Shown in pieces: positions 20,884 through 32,310 of a DNA stretch of 64,000 bases (the first letter of the stretch is position 1; each line of letters starts with the position of its first letter). Both the position numbers and the translations under genes were made by a program. Below the pieces are notes generated by a model. The model was not told the origin of the DNA and did no database searches. It saw nothing but the letters and a program-made list of their open reading frames with translations. This stretch comes from Diadema setosum (lineage: Eukaryota; Echinodermata; Echinoidea; Diadematoida; Diadematidae): contig CM067065.1 in the NCBI GenBank assembly GCA_033980235.1, forward strand, positions 5,597,328 through 5,661,327. Direction: 5' to 3'.

Positions 20884-21641
20884 TTTGTAATTTAGAAAAC
20901 AGGGGATGGCAAAAGAAAAATATATCTACGTTGAAAAACCACGAAGGTAACTTGATAACAAACCCAGTTGGAATTCTAAGAGAAATGCAATCCTTTTATG
21001 GTGAATTATACTCTTTTAGAGATAATATCCAAGAAATAATTGATGGAAATGATATTAATGAATCTCTCTTTGATAAAATTGATATTCCACAATTATCTGA
21101 AGATCAAAGACAATCTTTAGACTCCCCTCTTACAAGACAAGAACTGTTTAATGTCATTAAATCCATGAATACGAACAAAACCCCTGGCTTTGATGGTTTA
21201 CCTGTAGAGTTTTACATGGTATTTTGGCTTGACATAAGTGACATGTTGATAAATTCTTTGAATTTCTCCTTACAAAATGGAGTTTTGTCCCCCTCACAAA
21301 GGAATGGCATAATCACTCTTCTCCCTAAGAAAGACAAAGACCCTCTTTTTATTAAAAATTACCGTCCTATTACACTGTTGACAACCGATTACAAAATTGT
21401 GGCAAAGTGCTATGCGAACCGTCTTAAGCGCTGTTTACATGGTATTATTCATCCGGATCAATCTGGTTTTATGAAAGGTAGGAGCATTAGCCACAACATT
21501 CGTTTAGTTTTGGACATCATTGAATACACTGAAAAAAAAATGATCTTCCAGGATCTATTTTGTTACTTGACATTGAAAAAGCTTTCGATAGTGTCTCCCA
21601 CAAGTTTTTATTCCTAACCCTAGAAAAATTTAATTTCATAT
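19052..21641 (+). pseudogene. L1/Tx1-type ORF2 (endonuclease-reverse transcriptase), broken
   Basis: The frame begins VALKLNTLNCRGLQ; the codon at 19052 is GTG, so the start codon seems lost. Apurinic-endonuclease-like motifs follow (FLQETHSD). A poly-T slip near 19210 shifts the frame, a 691-base TIR element interrupts the endonuclease at 19335-20025, and further shifts occur near 20670 and at an AT microsatellite near 20853. Across the nested element the frame continues with LVNIYAPNRDEPD. Reverse transcriptase is recognisable by TPGFDGLPVEFY, NYRPITLLTTDYKI and LDIEKAFDSVSH and then ends. It cannot make an active enzyme. Confidence 0.88.
19335..20025. mobile_element. 691-base TA-flanked TIR element, copy 1 (nested in L1 ORF2)
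   Basis: Ends are TGTGACCCTGCACCTCAAAA and its inverted counterpart, matching over more than 30 bases. TA flanks each side (19333-19334, 20026-20027). Removing the element and one TA restores the L1 reading frame, which fixes both ends. No transposase frame is present. Copy 2 at 24603 is 692 bases and in the opposite orientation. Confidence 0.92.
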
Positions 21642-21644
21642 AGT

Positions 21645-22818
21645 ATAGTAAGCTCAATCTAATTTCCTGTCATGCGCTGACATCCAGCAAAACAAATACA
21701 AAACATAAAAAAGTCAATCAAAACACCATGGAGCATACAAAATACTAGCGTAAAACCTGATCACGTAATGCACTGGAGGTATACATACGTAACGACCTGT
21801 GCAGAAACAATAAAAACAAACAAACAAACAAACAAACAAACAAACTATAGAATTGCAGTGACATGCAAAACCGCTTGTTATGGAACATCTTGATGTTTGA
21901 CTTGAAAGTCGCATATACATATGTCTTTTATTTATTTTTATACATTTTCTCACATAATCATTCATAACATGGTATCCCGTTCAAACACGTGACCTTCCAC
22001 AGGACCCTGTGTTGTAAAATACAGATTATTTTAAATTCAATCAAATCAGAAACTAAAGCATAAAGGTGTTTTGTATTTTTGCCATCATCTGATTACGTAC
22101 AGCTGATCTGCTGAAAGGGGGGGGGGATGTATTTTCCTGGAAATTATTGTTGTAGGAATTGAATACGTAAAAATAGAAGAATAGGGGTTTGTCTGTGAGT
22201 ATGTGAGTGCCAATTGGTGTGATATAGACTATCCTTGTATATCCTAACGCTCCAAAGTCAGTCGCTTGAAAATACACGATCAATAGCTTATTCCCATACA
22301 AATATTGTGGAATTCAATTAGTGCATCGCAGCCACACATTTTGAACTTGTAATTTTTAGATAATTCGGATTAATACAAGCTTCGTGCGGCCTCAGAAAAA
22401 ATAGAACGTTCTTGTTATAAACCAACGACAACAAGAAGAATAACGTGCTTTAAGTAGTTTGAGTAGTCAGGATTTGCAATGATGAATTTAAAGCTCTCTG
22501 TCCAGTGGGGCAACAGTTGGTGCTATAGATAAGGTTCCGTGACCAAGTACTCAAAATATATTTCTGAACTTTTGCCACCACAAATAATACTTATCACATT
22601 GAAGTAAAAGTGTGAAGTATCAATTGATTGCAAGCACACAACAACATCAACAACAACAACCATACAAATTGAAAAGGCAGAAGAAGCAAGGAGAAGTACA
22701 CGAACTGACCAAGTTACGAGTTGAAAAGGCAAACATACTTATTTCATTAAAGATGCATCGGGTGAATTTACACTAAAACCCTTATTGTTTCTGTTTTTTT
22801 TATTTGATAGAGAGAGTG

Positions 22819-22853
<35 letters not shown>

Positions 22854-24602
22854 GGAGGGACGAAGAAGACTATAAGTAATGGTATGTAACGCGGTGAATG
22901 AATGATCGAATTTCTCAATGTTACAATAAGTGACAATTGATTATGACGAAACATTGAAAAGTCAGGAATGTAAAAAAACAGAACAGAACAAAACAGTACA
23001 CTAGAATGCGGATGCACTGTTAATATCAATTATTTTTTATCATTAATCTTTAATCAAATTACAGGTATGAAGAAGTTCTGGTTTCGTCCTGATCAAAAGC
23101 AATAATTTTATGACAGAACTCAATATCAACTTGTTTCTTTGGAGACCAGTTTATGCCATTAAAATCTTTCAATCAGAAATTTCGGTGGCCCGAAAGAAAA
23201 AAAAAATATATATATACACTAAAAAAGTAAATAAAGTAAGAACGAACTTAAACATTCAGTTTGAATCTTCTATACCCTATCAGGCCATCAATATTGTTGG
23301 AAATTTGTTGATTGATATCAACTATCAGCGGGCACCGGACTACCGCTAATGTCTGGCCCTCTTCTATCATGTTTTGTACAGGACTGTAGTAAAGGTTATC
23401 GATGAAATGAAAATGAATGAAGAAAGTAAACGATTTCCACCACTAATAGTATGCAATTTTCTGTAAATGATAAACTATATTGTATATGCTATACTAGTTT
23501 GATAACATCAACAAAGCATTTTCAATGATATATATTAATACGTTTGAAGCCACTTGCCTTTTTTCTTTTTGGTTTACCTATGAAAACTCAGTGATTACAT
23601 TGGTAGAATTGGTTTTACAGTCTTACCAAGCCGAACAGAATATGCGATAAATAATGTGACTTTTATAAAACATATTTGTAATGCTTTGCTGCCAAAAATC
23701 AAATTAAGGCATTCCGTTACTTTAATCTCTTAATATTGTTCATAATTTTATTCTTATACAGTTTCTCAAGCTTTTTTTGGTATACCACATTTCAGAGATG
23801 CTGGGCACTTCAAAACTCCGTCGATTCAACGAAGTGACATCAGTGGCATCAGTGGTTTCACCTTACATTCAGCTGGACCCCTTGGAAGACCAGCTTAGTG
23901 TAGCTGAATATGGGTTATCCAGCCATCTTCTCAGATGAAAATGAACAAACAAACAAACCGTTTCACTCCAAATCTTCAAAAAAGAAATGAGCTACACATA
24001 TTACCTCTGATGGAAACAAAGTGTCTCACTAGACACTAGACCACCGAGCTTCCGCTCTACAGGAAGTGCTATGCACTGTGTGTTTATCAAAATTATTGAA
24101 ATGCTTGCGTTGAGATGCTTGTATTGCAACGGATTGACAAAATTATCCTACATTACACTGACCGGGAAATGAAAAAATACACTTGTTGGAAATTTGGTGG
24201 TCCAACATCAATTTTCAGCTAATCACTTCGTGCCACCGATAATGGTGAGACCTAGCTGATTCTCATCATGAAAAGTGTGTGTTGTACAAAACGGTAATAT
24301 AGGATATCAATAAAATGAATATAAATGAAGAAAGTGAACGCTCTCCACCATCAACACTCACATCTTTCTCTAAATGACAGAATAATACTATATTGTGTGT
24401 CATAATAGTTTGATAACAATCACCGATATCACGAAAACATTTTGGAAGTTATACATTGAAAAATTTGAAGCTAAAGTATTTTTTTTTTCTTTCTTTCTTA
24501 TTGAGGTTTGACAAGTATGGTTGTCGTTAGTTGTACAATCCTACAAAGCTTATCATCTAGGTTATACGATGAGTAATGGTGACATTAATCAAACATAATA
24601 TA
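21645..24602. repeat. Downstream duplication block S2, first part
   Basis: From AGTAAGCTCAATCTAATTTC at about 21648 this stretch aligns with 35523-36131 and, beyond the LINE inserted there, with 43126-45560. Modules in order: 'tgacatccagcaa' (about 21680), 'gagtgccaattggtgtg' (about 22204), 'aagaataacgtgctttaagtag' (about 22436), CTTTTGCCACCACAAATAAT (about 22568), 'agatgcatcgggtgaattta' (about 22750), a GA run (22809-22857), 'aatctttcaatcagaaatttcggtggcccg' (about 23163), CATTTTCTGTAAATGATAAA-type module (about 23455) and GTTTCACTCCAAATCTTCAA (about 23960). Short frames are not supported as genes. Confidence 0.75.
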
Positions 24603-25294
24603 TGTGCCGTGCACCTCAAAACGAACATGAAGTCACACACATTGATTTTGCGTGAGGACTGAAATAAGTGAAATGGGTCAACCTAGCCGATTTTGACTTT
24701 TTCATATTTTCTGAAAGAGTGGATTTTCTTTTACATTATGCTAAAATTTGGTATCATAAAACGGGCAGGAAAGTGTGTTTTTTAGCAGTTTATCTCGAAC
24801 ATTTTTTTTTTGTAGAATAGTGTGATTAGGTGTGTCTTTAGAATCCCTTTTTCATTTCTGAAAAATCTTGTCCACACTCTTTATTTTCAACTCTAATAAC
24901 TTTTGAAAGGATAGTGCTACTGCTTTGAAAGGTGGCATTAATTATGGACAGAATGTGTTAATGAGGCATGCTTAATTTCAGTTTAATCTGATAATCCCTT
25001 CATTGTTGTTACTCTGGTGGTTTACTTCCTGTTTTTTGTCCCATTCATCGCACAACCAGCACAGTTTGGTAAAGATTAAGCGCTTGAATAGACACTGTAC
25101 TTCAGAGCCTCTTTCCTCAGTTCCCACTTTTCCTGAGTTTGTGCTTTCTTTCCAATATTTAGATAGGTTAGGAGAGTCCATTTGATTTGAGTTATACATC
25201 GTTTTAAAGCTTAAATTCTGCTCTTTTAGAATATGGTGTTAACTAAAAATTCATGTCTGGCGACTTTTTGTTTGCTTTGAGGTGCAGGGTCACA
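24603..25294. mobile_element. 692-base TA-flanked TIR element, copy 2
   Basis: Reverse-oriented relative to copy 1 with closely similar sequence. Ends TGTGCCGTGCACCTCAAAAC and TTTGAGGTGCAGGGTCACA; TA flanks at 24601-24602 and 25295-25296. The paralogous place near 45570 in block S3 reads continuously without it. Open frames near 25003-25199 recur in copy 1 at 19444-19674 and belong to the element, not to a host gene. Confidence 0.92.
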
Positions 25295-25296
25295 TA

Positions 25297-26877
25297 TATA
25301 ATAACGACATCAAACATTTCGGAAACTTCACTATACTCCTAATAGTTTTATATACAACTTTACCTCACTCAATTTGATTTACTACATTTAAGAGATGCCG
25401 CACTTCGAAAGAACTTCGTTTCCCCAAGTAACTTCAGTAGTTAGAGATTCGACACTGTTCCACTCCAAATTTAGAAAAGAGAAATGAGCTATTTACAGAC
25501 ATCACAAATTAAAGAATTCTATCAAATTAAAATGTGGATAAATCGGATAATGAAGAGAGAGAGAGAGAGAGACGGACAGACAGAAGGGGCAAAGATTTCA
25601 TGTAATGGTATGTAACGTGGTGGATACTGATCAGATTTGTCAATGTTACAATGAGAGGGGAATGATTACTCGAGTATACAAACACTGAAACTGCAGTTAT
25701 GCAAAACACACACAATACACGTATTAAAATGCAATTACACTGAATATATTACCATTTTGTCATTGATTTCTAATAGATTTACAAATGTACAGTAATTCTC
25801 GTTTATCTCGATTAATGACAAGTTTTTTCACAAGGTCTCAACACTAACCTGTTCGTCTGGTGACCCGTTAGGGCCTCTAAAATCTTTAAATCTGAAATTT
25901 TGGTGGCAAGAAAGAGATATGTACTGGCCCAAAGTGAAAAACGAACATAACAATCCATTTTGAATCTTTGCTACTTGATCTATGAGAGGAAAAGAATCGC
26001 AAATGAAGCTTTCATTTTACTGATGTGGCATTTGGCGATGTATCGATTGATTCTGATGGAATTGTGTGTTTGAGCAAAAAAAAAAATTCTCGTTTATCTC
26101 GATTAATGACAAGTTTTTTCACAAGGTCTCAACACTAACCTGTTCGTCTTTAAATCTGAAATTTTGGTGGCAAGAAAGAGATATGTACTGGCCCAAAGTG
26201 AAAAACGAACATAACAATCCATTTTGAATCTTTGCTACTTGATCTATGAGAGGAAAAGAATCGCAAATGAAGCTTGTGTGTTTGAGCAAAAAAAAAAAAT
26301 ACAAAATACAAAATACGCGACCTTGATACCTCAGGCGTGCGAACATATGGCACATAAAGAGTAAAACTTTTCTGTCCAATGGCACAGCTGCTGCTGCTAT
26401 GTATAGACGAGGTTACGTGATAAAGTTCTCAAAATATATTGTTGATTTAATAAAGTTTTGCCATCATAAATACATATAAGAAACACACACACACAGTAGT
26501 CGAATATTCGAGAACAAAAGTGATTGCAAGCATGCAATAATAGCAATAACAAAAAGAAACATACAGATTGTAAATGCAGAACCAAAGAGTAGCATATAAA
26601 CTCACCATAATAACAGCTGTATAAGCCAACATGCTTATTTGATTAAAGATACATTGGGTAAATTTACGCTGAACCCTCAGCTGTTTTAATTCTCGCGGAG
26701 AGATGGATGAGAGAGAGAGAGAGAGAGAGGGAGAGAGGGAGAGAGAGAGGAAGACTGCAAGTAGGTTTATGTAACGCTGTGGATAAATGATCAGGTTTGT
26801 CATTGTTGCAATGAGAGGGGATTAATTGCAGGTGTGTAACGCATCATTGGAATTTCGGCTACGCAAAAACAATCTGT
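25297..26877. repeat. Block S2, second part, with internal tandem duplication
   Basis: Aligns with 45580-46300 and, in part, with 47940-48560. A unit starting ATTCTCGTTTATCTCGATTA at about 25795 is repeated at about 26088; the second copy is the same in most places but lacks two internal segments (about 27 and 65 bases). GA-rich runs occur at 25554-25572 and 26709-26752. No coding sequence is supported. Confidence 0.75.
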
Positions 26878-28090
26878 ATCCTATCCCAGAGAAAACCTTC
26901 AATCCAGCTCAACACATTCCCATGGATGCCGAGGTGTTTTAGCCTGAGGAAAAGCCTCCTATGGCGTACACGATCGGAAACCTCTAAAAGGCCAGATAAA
27001 ATACATCAAAACTGTCACCATTGTCAAGGACTTTTGACCACTGTTCCATGCAATCCAAGAGTTAAAGAGAACGAGCGTTTGGAACGAAAATAATACTGAA
27101 CACTACTAAAGAGATCATTATTGTCAAGATGCTTCATAATATGAACACAAACAATGGATTACATAATCTTACAAACACATGATGTAAGACTGACTGGTCT
27201 TCAGTTAGCAGCATCAGATGTACGCCCCTTCTTATGGATAGGTATGATATTAGCATTCTTCAAGTCAGATCGCACTGTACAATTTTTCAGCGGCTGCGAC
27301 AAAATAGTCTGCAGAGGAATTGCAATTTTCCTCCTAACTTCTGTCAGGACTTTAGGAAGAAGACCGTCAGGGACTTGAGTTTCACCCTCTTTGAGATTGG
27401 CAAGCTTCTCTGCAATATCTTTAGTAGTAATGTCGAAGTCAGTCAACAATTCAGTGATCAGTAAGACGTTCTTCCTAAAGAGAACATATTTTTCAATCAA
27501 TCCATGCAACATGTCTTTAAAAGTGCCCCAATTAGCACTGACATCACCCGAGCAGAGCATATACTGCCTATCTATACCTCTTCAATATCTTTGCAAATAG
27601 CTGCGTAGTAAGGTATTCTCCATACATACTGCTTGACTTGATAATATTACCTTCATTATGAACAGATGCCCAAACGCAGACATGACTGACCGACACAGCA
27701 TGGTCACTCCGATCTATGGGGGACAATCATCCACTTGACAGTCATCACTGGTTAAGATTAAGTAAGTTAACTTGGATACTTGTGATCCTCGTGCCCTAGT
27801 GAAAGAAGTAACGTGTTGGAAAAGAAAGCATTCTTCTAAACAGTCCAGAAAAATAGATTTATCCACATTTGGATTATTTAGAAAGCCAGTGCGATCAATC
27901 CAAGCGATGTCACTCCAATCAAAATCACCTGCAAAAACAACTTGATTGCATGAACTGCATGGATCACGAATAGGCTAAAAGAGAGCAGAGTTATTCTAAG
28001 ATAAAGAATTAGGGCTTCTGTAGACGCAGCCAATCGGGGTAACAACATTCGGGGAAGAATGTACATTAAGCCACAGAGATTTACAACAGT
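26878..28090 (-). pseudogene. Fragment of a CR1/jockey-type LINE polyprotein
   Basis: Read on the minus strand from 28090 downward it shows endonuclease pieces (IGCVYRSPNS near 28010, then GDFDWSDIAWIDRTGF near 27910 and SFTRARGSQ near 27800) followed by reverse-transcriptase pieces (LKNANIIPIHKKGRTSD near 27220 and KHLGIHGNVLSWIEGFLWDR near 26900). Frames change several times and much of the enzyme is missing between them. It interrupts block S2; the shared sequence resumes at about 28093 with 'ctggaaggcgaa', as at 51097 downstream of gene 3. The product would be inactive. Confidence 0.8.
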
Positions 28091-28591
28091 CTTGAAGAAT
28101 GCCTGGAAGGCGAACTAACAACACCCGGGCGAGCACGACACCCCCCCCCCTCCCCCCGTGCACCACCAACACCATCTCCCACGGTCTCATGTTTCGGATT
28201 TCATCTGAATAGCACCCCCCCCCCCTCCTTCAAAAAAGAAAGACAGGATAACGTTGCATCCTTAACAGGACTGAACATCGAATACAAATGATGTAATTGA
28301 CCTTTCTGTACTATACTTTTTTTGAAATGGTCAATCACCAATACGTATACTTTAATTTGTCGCCATTATTACTTGAAGGTCCTTAGAGTGTTTGAATATT
28401 CTAGTGAGTAGGCATGACACATGAATGCAGCCCTTTATGAAATTAGTTATTACAAAGTGTATTCAATTCACTCAGAATTGACATAAGATATTCTTCTTCT
28501 TCTTCTTCTTCTTCTTCTTCTTCTTCTTCTTCTTCATATTCTTCTTTTGAATATGGTATCGTAGTACAAATCTCTTCCATGTCAGTCCACA
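28091..28591. other. TRIM gene 2 3' flank
   Basis: Aligns with 51090-51517 next to gene 3, including the C-rich run (28140-28159), 'attttatctgaa'-like sequence and 'gaatattc...gtaggcatgacac' near 28397. A (TTC)n microsatellite occupies about 28494-28546. No gene is seen. Confidence 0.7.
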
Positions 28592-30436
28592 TTAAATCTC
28601 ATCAAATATGTAAAGTCTACATGGAGTGCAGAAAGCTATCTCACCACTCACAAACTCTTGTATATAGTACCAACACCAAATTCCTTTTTGTATTCTAAAA
28701 TCAGTGATGAGATTGTGTACGTGCTCCAAATCACCAGTGTATCGATCAATACTGACGAGACCCTCCTCGTGCTTCACCCAGGCTACAATGACCGAATCAT
28801 CTCGACAAACAGCTGGGAAGGGAGAAATACCCTCTTTCTTCAAGACATTCTCCTTCTTCCCCTTACCATCAAGGCATACGACAGCTGAGTCTTTTAGGAT
28901 CAGTTTTCCAGTGTTGTGAAAGGAGAATATTTGCCAAGGTGTATATCCATCACACATCATACTCCTGACAGCCTTGCCACCCTGTGTTGTAAATACCCGG
29001 ATCTTTTTCGGTTTCCTATAAGCCACATAGATATTATCATCTCTATCCACAGTGAGACTTCCATACTCTCCCTCAGCGCAACTCATATCTTCAAACGTGA
29101 CGTTGAGCTTCTCCCATTCGGGAGTGTATACTGTCATCTTTTCGTTATTATCGCGTACTACACTTCGGCCATCAGAGAGGAATTTAATTTGACGGATTCT
29201 GACATCCTTCAGTACCGTCTCATGTAACTCACCATCAGGACGGTAGAGATGAATTCCACCTTTCCATGAACACACTGCCATCTTGATACCATCTGGTGCA
29301 CAAGTCATGCAGTCCATGCAACTTCCGCTTGGAAGCTCTACGTCTGCTTTGACATCCCACGTGTAACCGTCCAACTCTCCAAGACAAAGTTCATTAATCT
29401 TCTCGTATCGACGGAATAAAATCTTCTGAACTCGTTCTGCCAGACCTCTCGGTGATCGGTCGTCAGGATCATCTCGTCCCAGTAAGCTCTTCAAGTTCTC
29501 GCACAGCGTGTCGTGTGTAAATAAGGCGTCTCTCTCCAGCGGTACCTTCATGCCATTAGTTACCAGCTCTTCCATCGCGTTCATGTGACTGATTCTTTGC
29601 CGACTCTCTTCCTCCATGACTTGTAATTTGTTATCGAATTTTTGAGACCAATGTTTCACTTGACTTTTCAGGGCATCTCTTCTGTCTGACAATAGCTGCA
29701 TGTATTCCTCATACGTCTTGTCGATGTCATCATTGAGCTTTCTAAACATACTTGTTATTTCATTGCGTTGTGTCTCTATGAACTCGATATGATTTTCAGC
29801 GGTCGCTTTCTTTGATTTTACTCCTTTTTTCAACTCACTGATAATTTTGATCACTTTCTCCTCGTGGATAGCTGCCTCTTCGATCTGATGCCCAGCTTGT
29901 GAGTGTCTTAACATCCCGCACTTACAGCAAGTGTACTCCCGACATGCGGTACAAAAACACTCTTCATCCTCGCTAGGATGTTTCTTGCATTTCCGTCGCC
30001 TCTTAAACAGAACTTTTCCTGAGAACACCTCGCTCACGGGCACCACTTCGTGGGTGGAGAACAGTTTCCAGATAGAGTGGCCGACTTCACACGATTTACA
30101 CATATATTTCCCACAGTCCTGACAGTAGGACACAGCTGGCGACTTTTCGTCCGTCGCACAAACTGTGCATGTTGGATTCTTGGTTTTCACTTCGTCCACG
30201 AGAGAACTCAGGGGTATGTTTGTTTGTAACTTATCCACGTCTCCACTGGGCAGGAGCGTTCCTTTCCTGCATATAGGGCAATTTATAGTGTCCTTGTCGG
30301 ACTGAGTTTGAGATATCCGATGAAGACATTTTTTGCAGAACGTGTGAGAACATGTTAGTGACTTAGGTTGGTTGAAAAGATTCAGACAGATAGGGCATTC
30401 CAGATTCTGGCTGATGATCTGGTGAAACGTTGCCAT
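28592..30436 (-). CDS. TRIM-type E3 ubiquitin ligase (gene 2)
   Basis: The protein has 614 residues from MATFHQIISQN; the 16 residues upstream in the same frame come from a splice-acceptor tract (AG at about 30450), so 30436 is the likely start. RING (about 14-56), B-box 1 (about 90-129), B-box 2 (about 150-183) and coiled coil are all intact and close to gene 1. The C-terminal propeller-like region keeps SDGRSVVRD, VDRDDNIYV, TQGGKAVRSMMCDGY and PAVCRDDSVIVAWV but differs around residues 375-450 (for example DGYTWDVKADVELPSGS against gene 1). One exon, no break. Expected role: RING-dependent ubiquitin transfer, with the C-terminal propeller choosing the target; the target is unknown. It is a tandem paralogue of the other two TRIM genes. 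Confidence 0.93.
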   Translation of the reverse strand: MATFHQIISQNLECPICLNLFNQPKSLTCSHTFCKKCLHRISQTQSDKDTINCPICRKGTLLPSGDVDKLQTNIPLSSLVDEVKTKNPTCTVCATDEKSPAVSYCQDCGKYMCKSCEVGHSIWKLFSTHEVVPVSEVFSGKVLFKRRRKCKKHPSEDEECFCTACREYTCCKCGMLRHSQAGHQIEEAAIHEEKVIKIISELKKGVKSKKATAENHIEFIETQRNEITSMFRKLNDDIDKTYEEYMQLLSDRRDALKSQVKHWSQKFDNKLQVMEEESRQRISHMNAMEELVTNGMKVPLERDALFTHDTLCENLKSLLGRDDPDDRSPRGLAERVQKILFRRYEKINELCLGELDGYTWDVKADVELPSGSCMDCMTCAPDGIKMAVCSWKGGIHLYRPDGELHETVLKDVRIRQIKFLSDGRSVVRDNNEKMTVYTPEWEKLNVTFEDMSCAEGEYGSLTVDRDDNIYVAYRKPKKIRVFTTQGGKAVRSMMCDGYTPWQIFSFHNTGKLILKDSAVVCLDGKGKKENVLKKEGISPFPAVCRDDSVIVAWVKHEEGLVSIDRYTGDLEHVHNLITDFRIQKGIWCWYYIQEFVSGEIAFCTPCRLYIFDEI

Positions 30437-30460
30437 GGTCTCTATTTCTCTAATAGCAAA
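30437..30460 (-). promoter_or_regulatory. 3' splice site before TRIM gene 2 ATG
   Basis: Minus strand: a pyrimidine-rich tract CTTTCTGTTTCTTTTGCTAT followed by TAG, then AGAAATAGAGACC and the ATG. The position matches the acceptors of genes 1 and 3. Confidence 0.7.
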
Positions 30461-32063
30461 AGAAACAGAAAGTGGTAAAAACATCGATAAATATCATCAA
30501 AAAACTGAGTTCAGCAATTACCTGGTAGAAGAGGCGAAAGTTCGTTCGAAGCATGATGTTAGAATGTATGCATTCTTAAATCCGAACGAAATAATGAAGC
30601 ACAATCTAAGACACCAGCGTCAATGTTTTCTTTTTTTATATAACATTTACTGAGGATGCTTTATTTTTGGGTGCAAAGAAATTTCCCTATTTAGGATGGT
30701 TCATTTGAGTGGAGGAGATCATATTAACGTATTGAGTGGGGCCGTCCTACGATGATATTAAATGAAATTAGATGTTACTCGTTGATACTCAGAAAGAAAT
30801 ATTCTTGAAAAAATAATAACTTGTATTGCGATACACTCATCAAAATATATTAGGTTATTTGATTAGAGTAGCTTACGGAGGGATGACTCTTTGAATAGTG
30901 ATCCTGTATATTTATATGAGCGATAACATCATCCAGTGATGTTGTTTGCAAAAGTTGTCATGTAAAAAAATTAAAAAAAATCAATGAATATGTGAGCGAA
31001 ATGAGTGATTATAGAATCGTGTGTCCAGCAATGTATAATATTTGCCTGTTCGTAGATGGGCCTATTAAACGGAACAGGGTGTCTTTCAATCTATACAAAG
31101 TATCTCTATCCAGGAGAGATATTATGAATAGTTTACTTTTTATTGCATGGAGATACTGGTTTCCTTAGTCTTGGTGGACGCGGAAGGCCGCAAGAACTTT
31201 TACTTATATACCTGTACCTCATATGTCAGGAACTGAGTTATGCACATAGAAAATATCAATTTTGTTTTTGGAATATGCCGGTGTCAAAATGGTGCTAGAA
31301 AGGAGTGAATTAAAGGAAATGAGTACTGATAAAAGGGCCTTTAAGGCCTGGCCCTGTATGACAGGTCTACAGTCACCTTTTATTCGATGTTCTTTCGTCT
31401 GAGTTTTATGTATACATGGCGAGAGACAAACGCTCTTGCAGACAATGAGACAGATTTGACTGCCACTATTGGCTGTCTGTATACCTTTCCAACCATATAA
31501 TCCTGCATCAACCCTATCTTTATTTGAACGCTTAAAGTTATCTTGGAGGACTTCGATGAGATGCTTTCATTATTTAGAGTAGCATCATTTTATCGGTGAT
31601 TAGAATGCATCAACCTTAGTTCTGGATGACAGTCTCGAAGAGGTCTGACCTTTGCCAAGTTTATTTACTTCTCGAATAATGATTATACTTACGTGATATC
31701 TGTTAGCACAAAATGTTTGATAACATTGTCAGACGTTAATCTATTTCCAGCGGAGACAATGATTAGTACCTTTATTCTACAACATTATTGTAACATGCTG
31801 ATTGATATGTCAATTTTTCTGTTTCCCTAACTTTCAATTGCATTACGAATATAAAAAAAGAGGTGTGGGGTGGGACTTAACATGCTCACAAAATCACCAA
31901 AATCATGATAGAAAACTATTCACCAAAGAAACAAGGGTATACAACTTTGAGCATATTCCGTGGTCATGCATTATTTGTAAAACTACGTGTCAGGCACAAT
32001 ATTTAGGAACACACGGAGGTAGGGGGCACGATTGTGGATATCATTTCGTATGTAAATGCTTAC
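30461..32063. other. TRIM gene 2 upstream sequence, probable 5' UTR intron
   Basis: Noncoding, partly alignable with the gene 1 and gene 3 upstream regions (CATGATGTTAGAATG near 30553, 'cactcatcaaaatatattagg' near 30834, 'gtgtgtccagcaatg' near 31019). If the donor at 32064 and the acceptor near 30450 are used, the intron is about 1.6 kb. Confidence 0.6.
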
Positions 32064-32310
32064 CAAGTTATGCTGTACTTCCGGGTTCAATATTGCTGAT
32101 TTACGTCTCGTTCCGAATCAAATACAGACATAAACTTGCAATCTGTTGTCTAATCTCCCTATAGGAAATTGCGAACACATATTAGACTGAATGTGGTCTT
32201 AATTTCAAGATCCACGCACAAGGAATTAACTCGTGAAGAGTTGACTTTCCGTCACAGAAAGTAATTACACAGCACTCACAAAAATGGCCGGGCAACTTTC
32301 AGAGGAAAGT
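32064..32310 (-). other. Candidate noncoding first exon of TRIM gene 2
   Basis: Minus strand order: CGGCCATTTT (32290-32281), CCGGAAGT (32084-32077), then donor AACTTG|GTAAGCAT at 32064/32063. Spacing and the sequence around the donor match the two copies upstream of gene 1, while the sequence between is diverged and contains indels. Conservation of these marks rather than of the whole block suggests function. The 5' end is undefined. Confidence 0.55.

Larger units (their letters stand above)
17443..21643 (+). mobile_element. L1/Tx1-like LINE, 3'-truncated
   Basis: The element seems to start near GGGGCGCTGTTCGGC and carries an L1-type ORF1 and an ORF2 with endonuclease and the first part of reverse transcriptase. 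It stops just after the reverse-transcriptase box containing DIEKAFDSVSH, exactly where block S2 begins. Loss of the 3' half is the reverse of usual 5' truncation, so a later deletion or recombination is likely. ORF2 also contains a nested TIR element (19335-20025) and an AT microsatellite near 20853. Confidence 0.85.

Noticed and set aside
19444..25199. Similar 60-76-codon frames at 19444-19674 and 25003-25199
   Set aside because: They lie inside the two copies of the 690-base TIR element and show no protein motif; treated as element interior.
28658..29227. Plus-strand frames antisense to the TRIM genes
   Set aside because: They are shadows of the well-supported minus-strand coding sequence.
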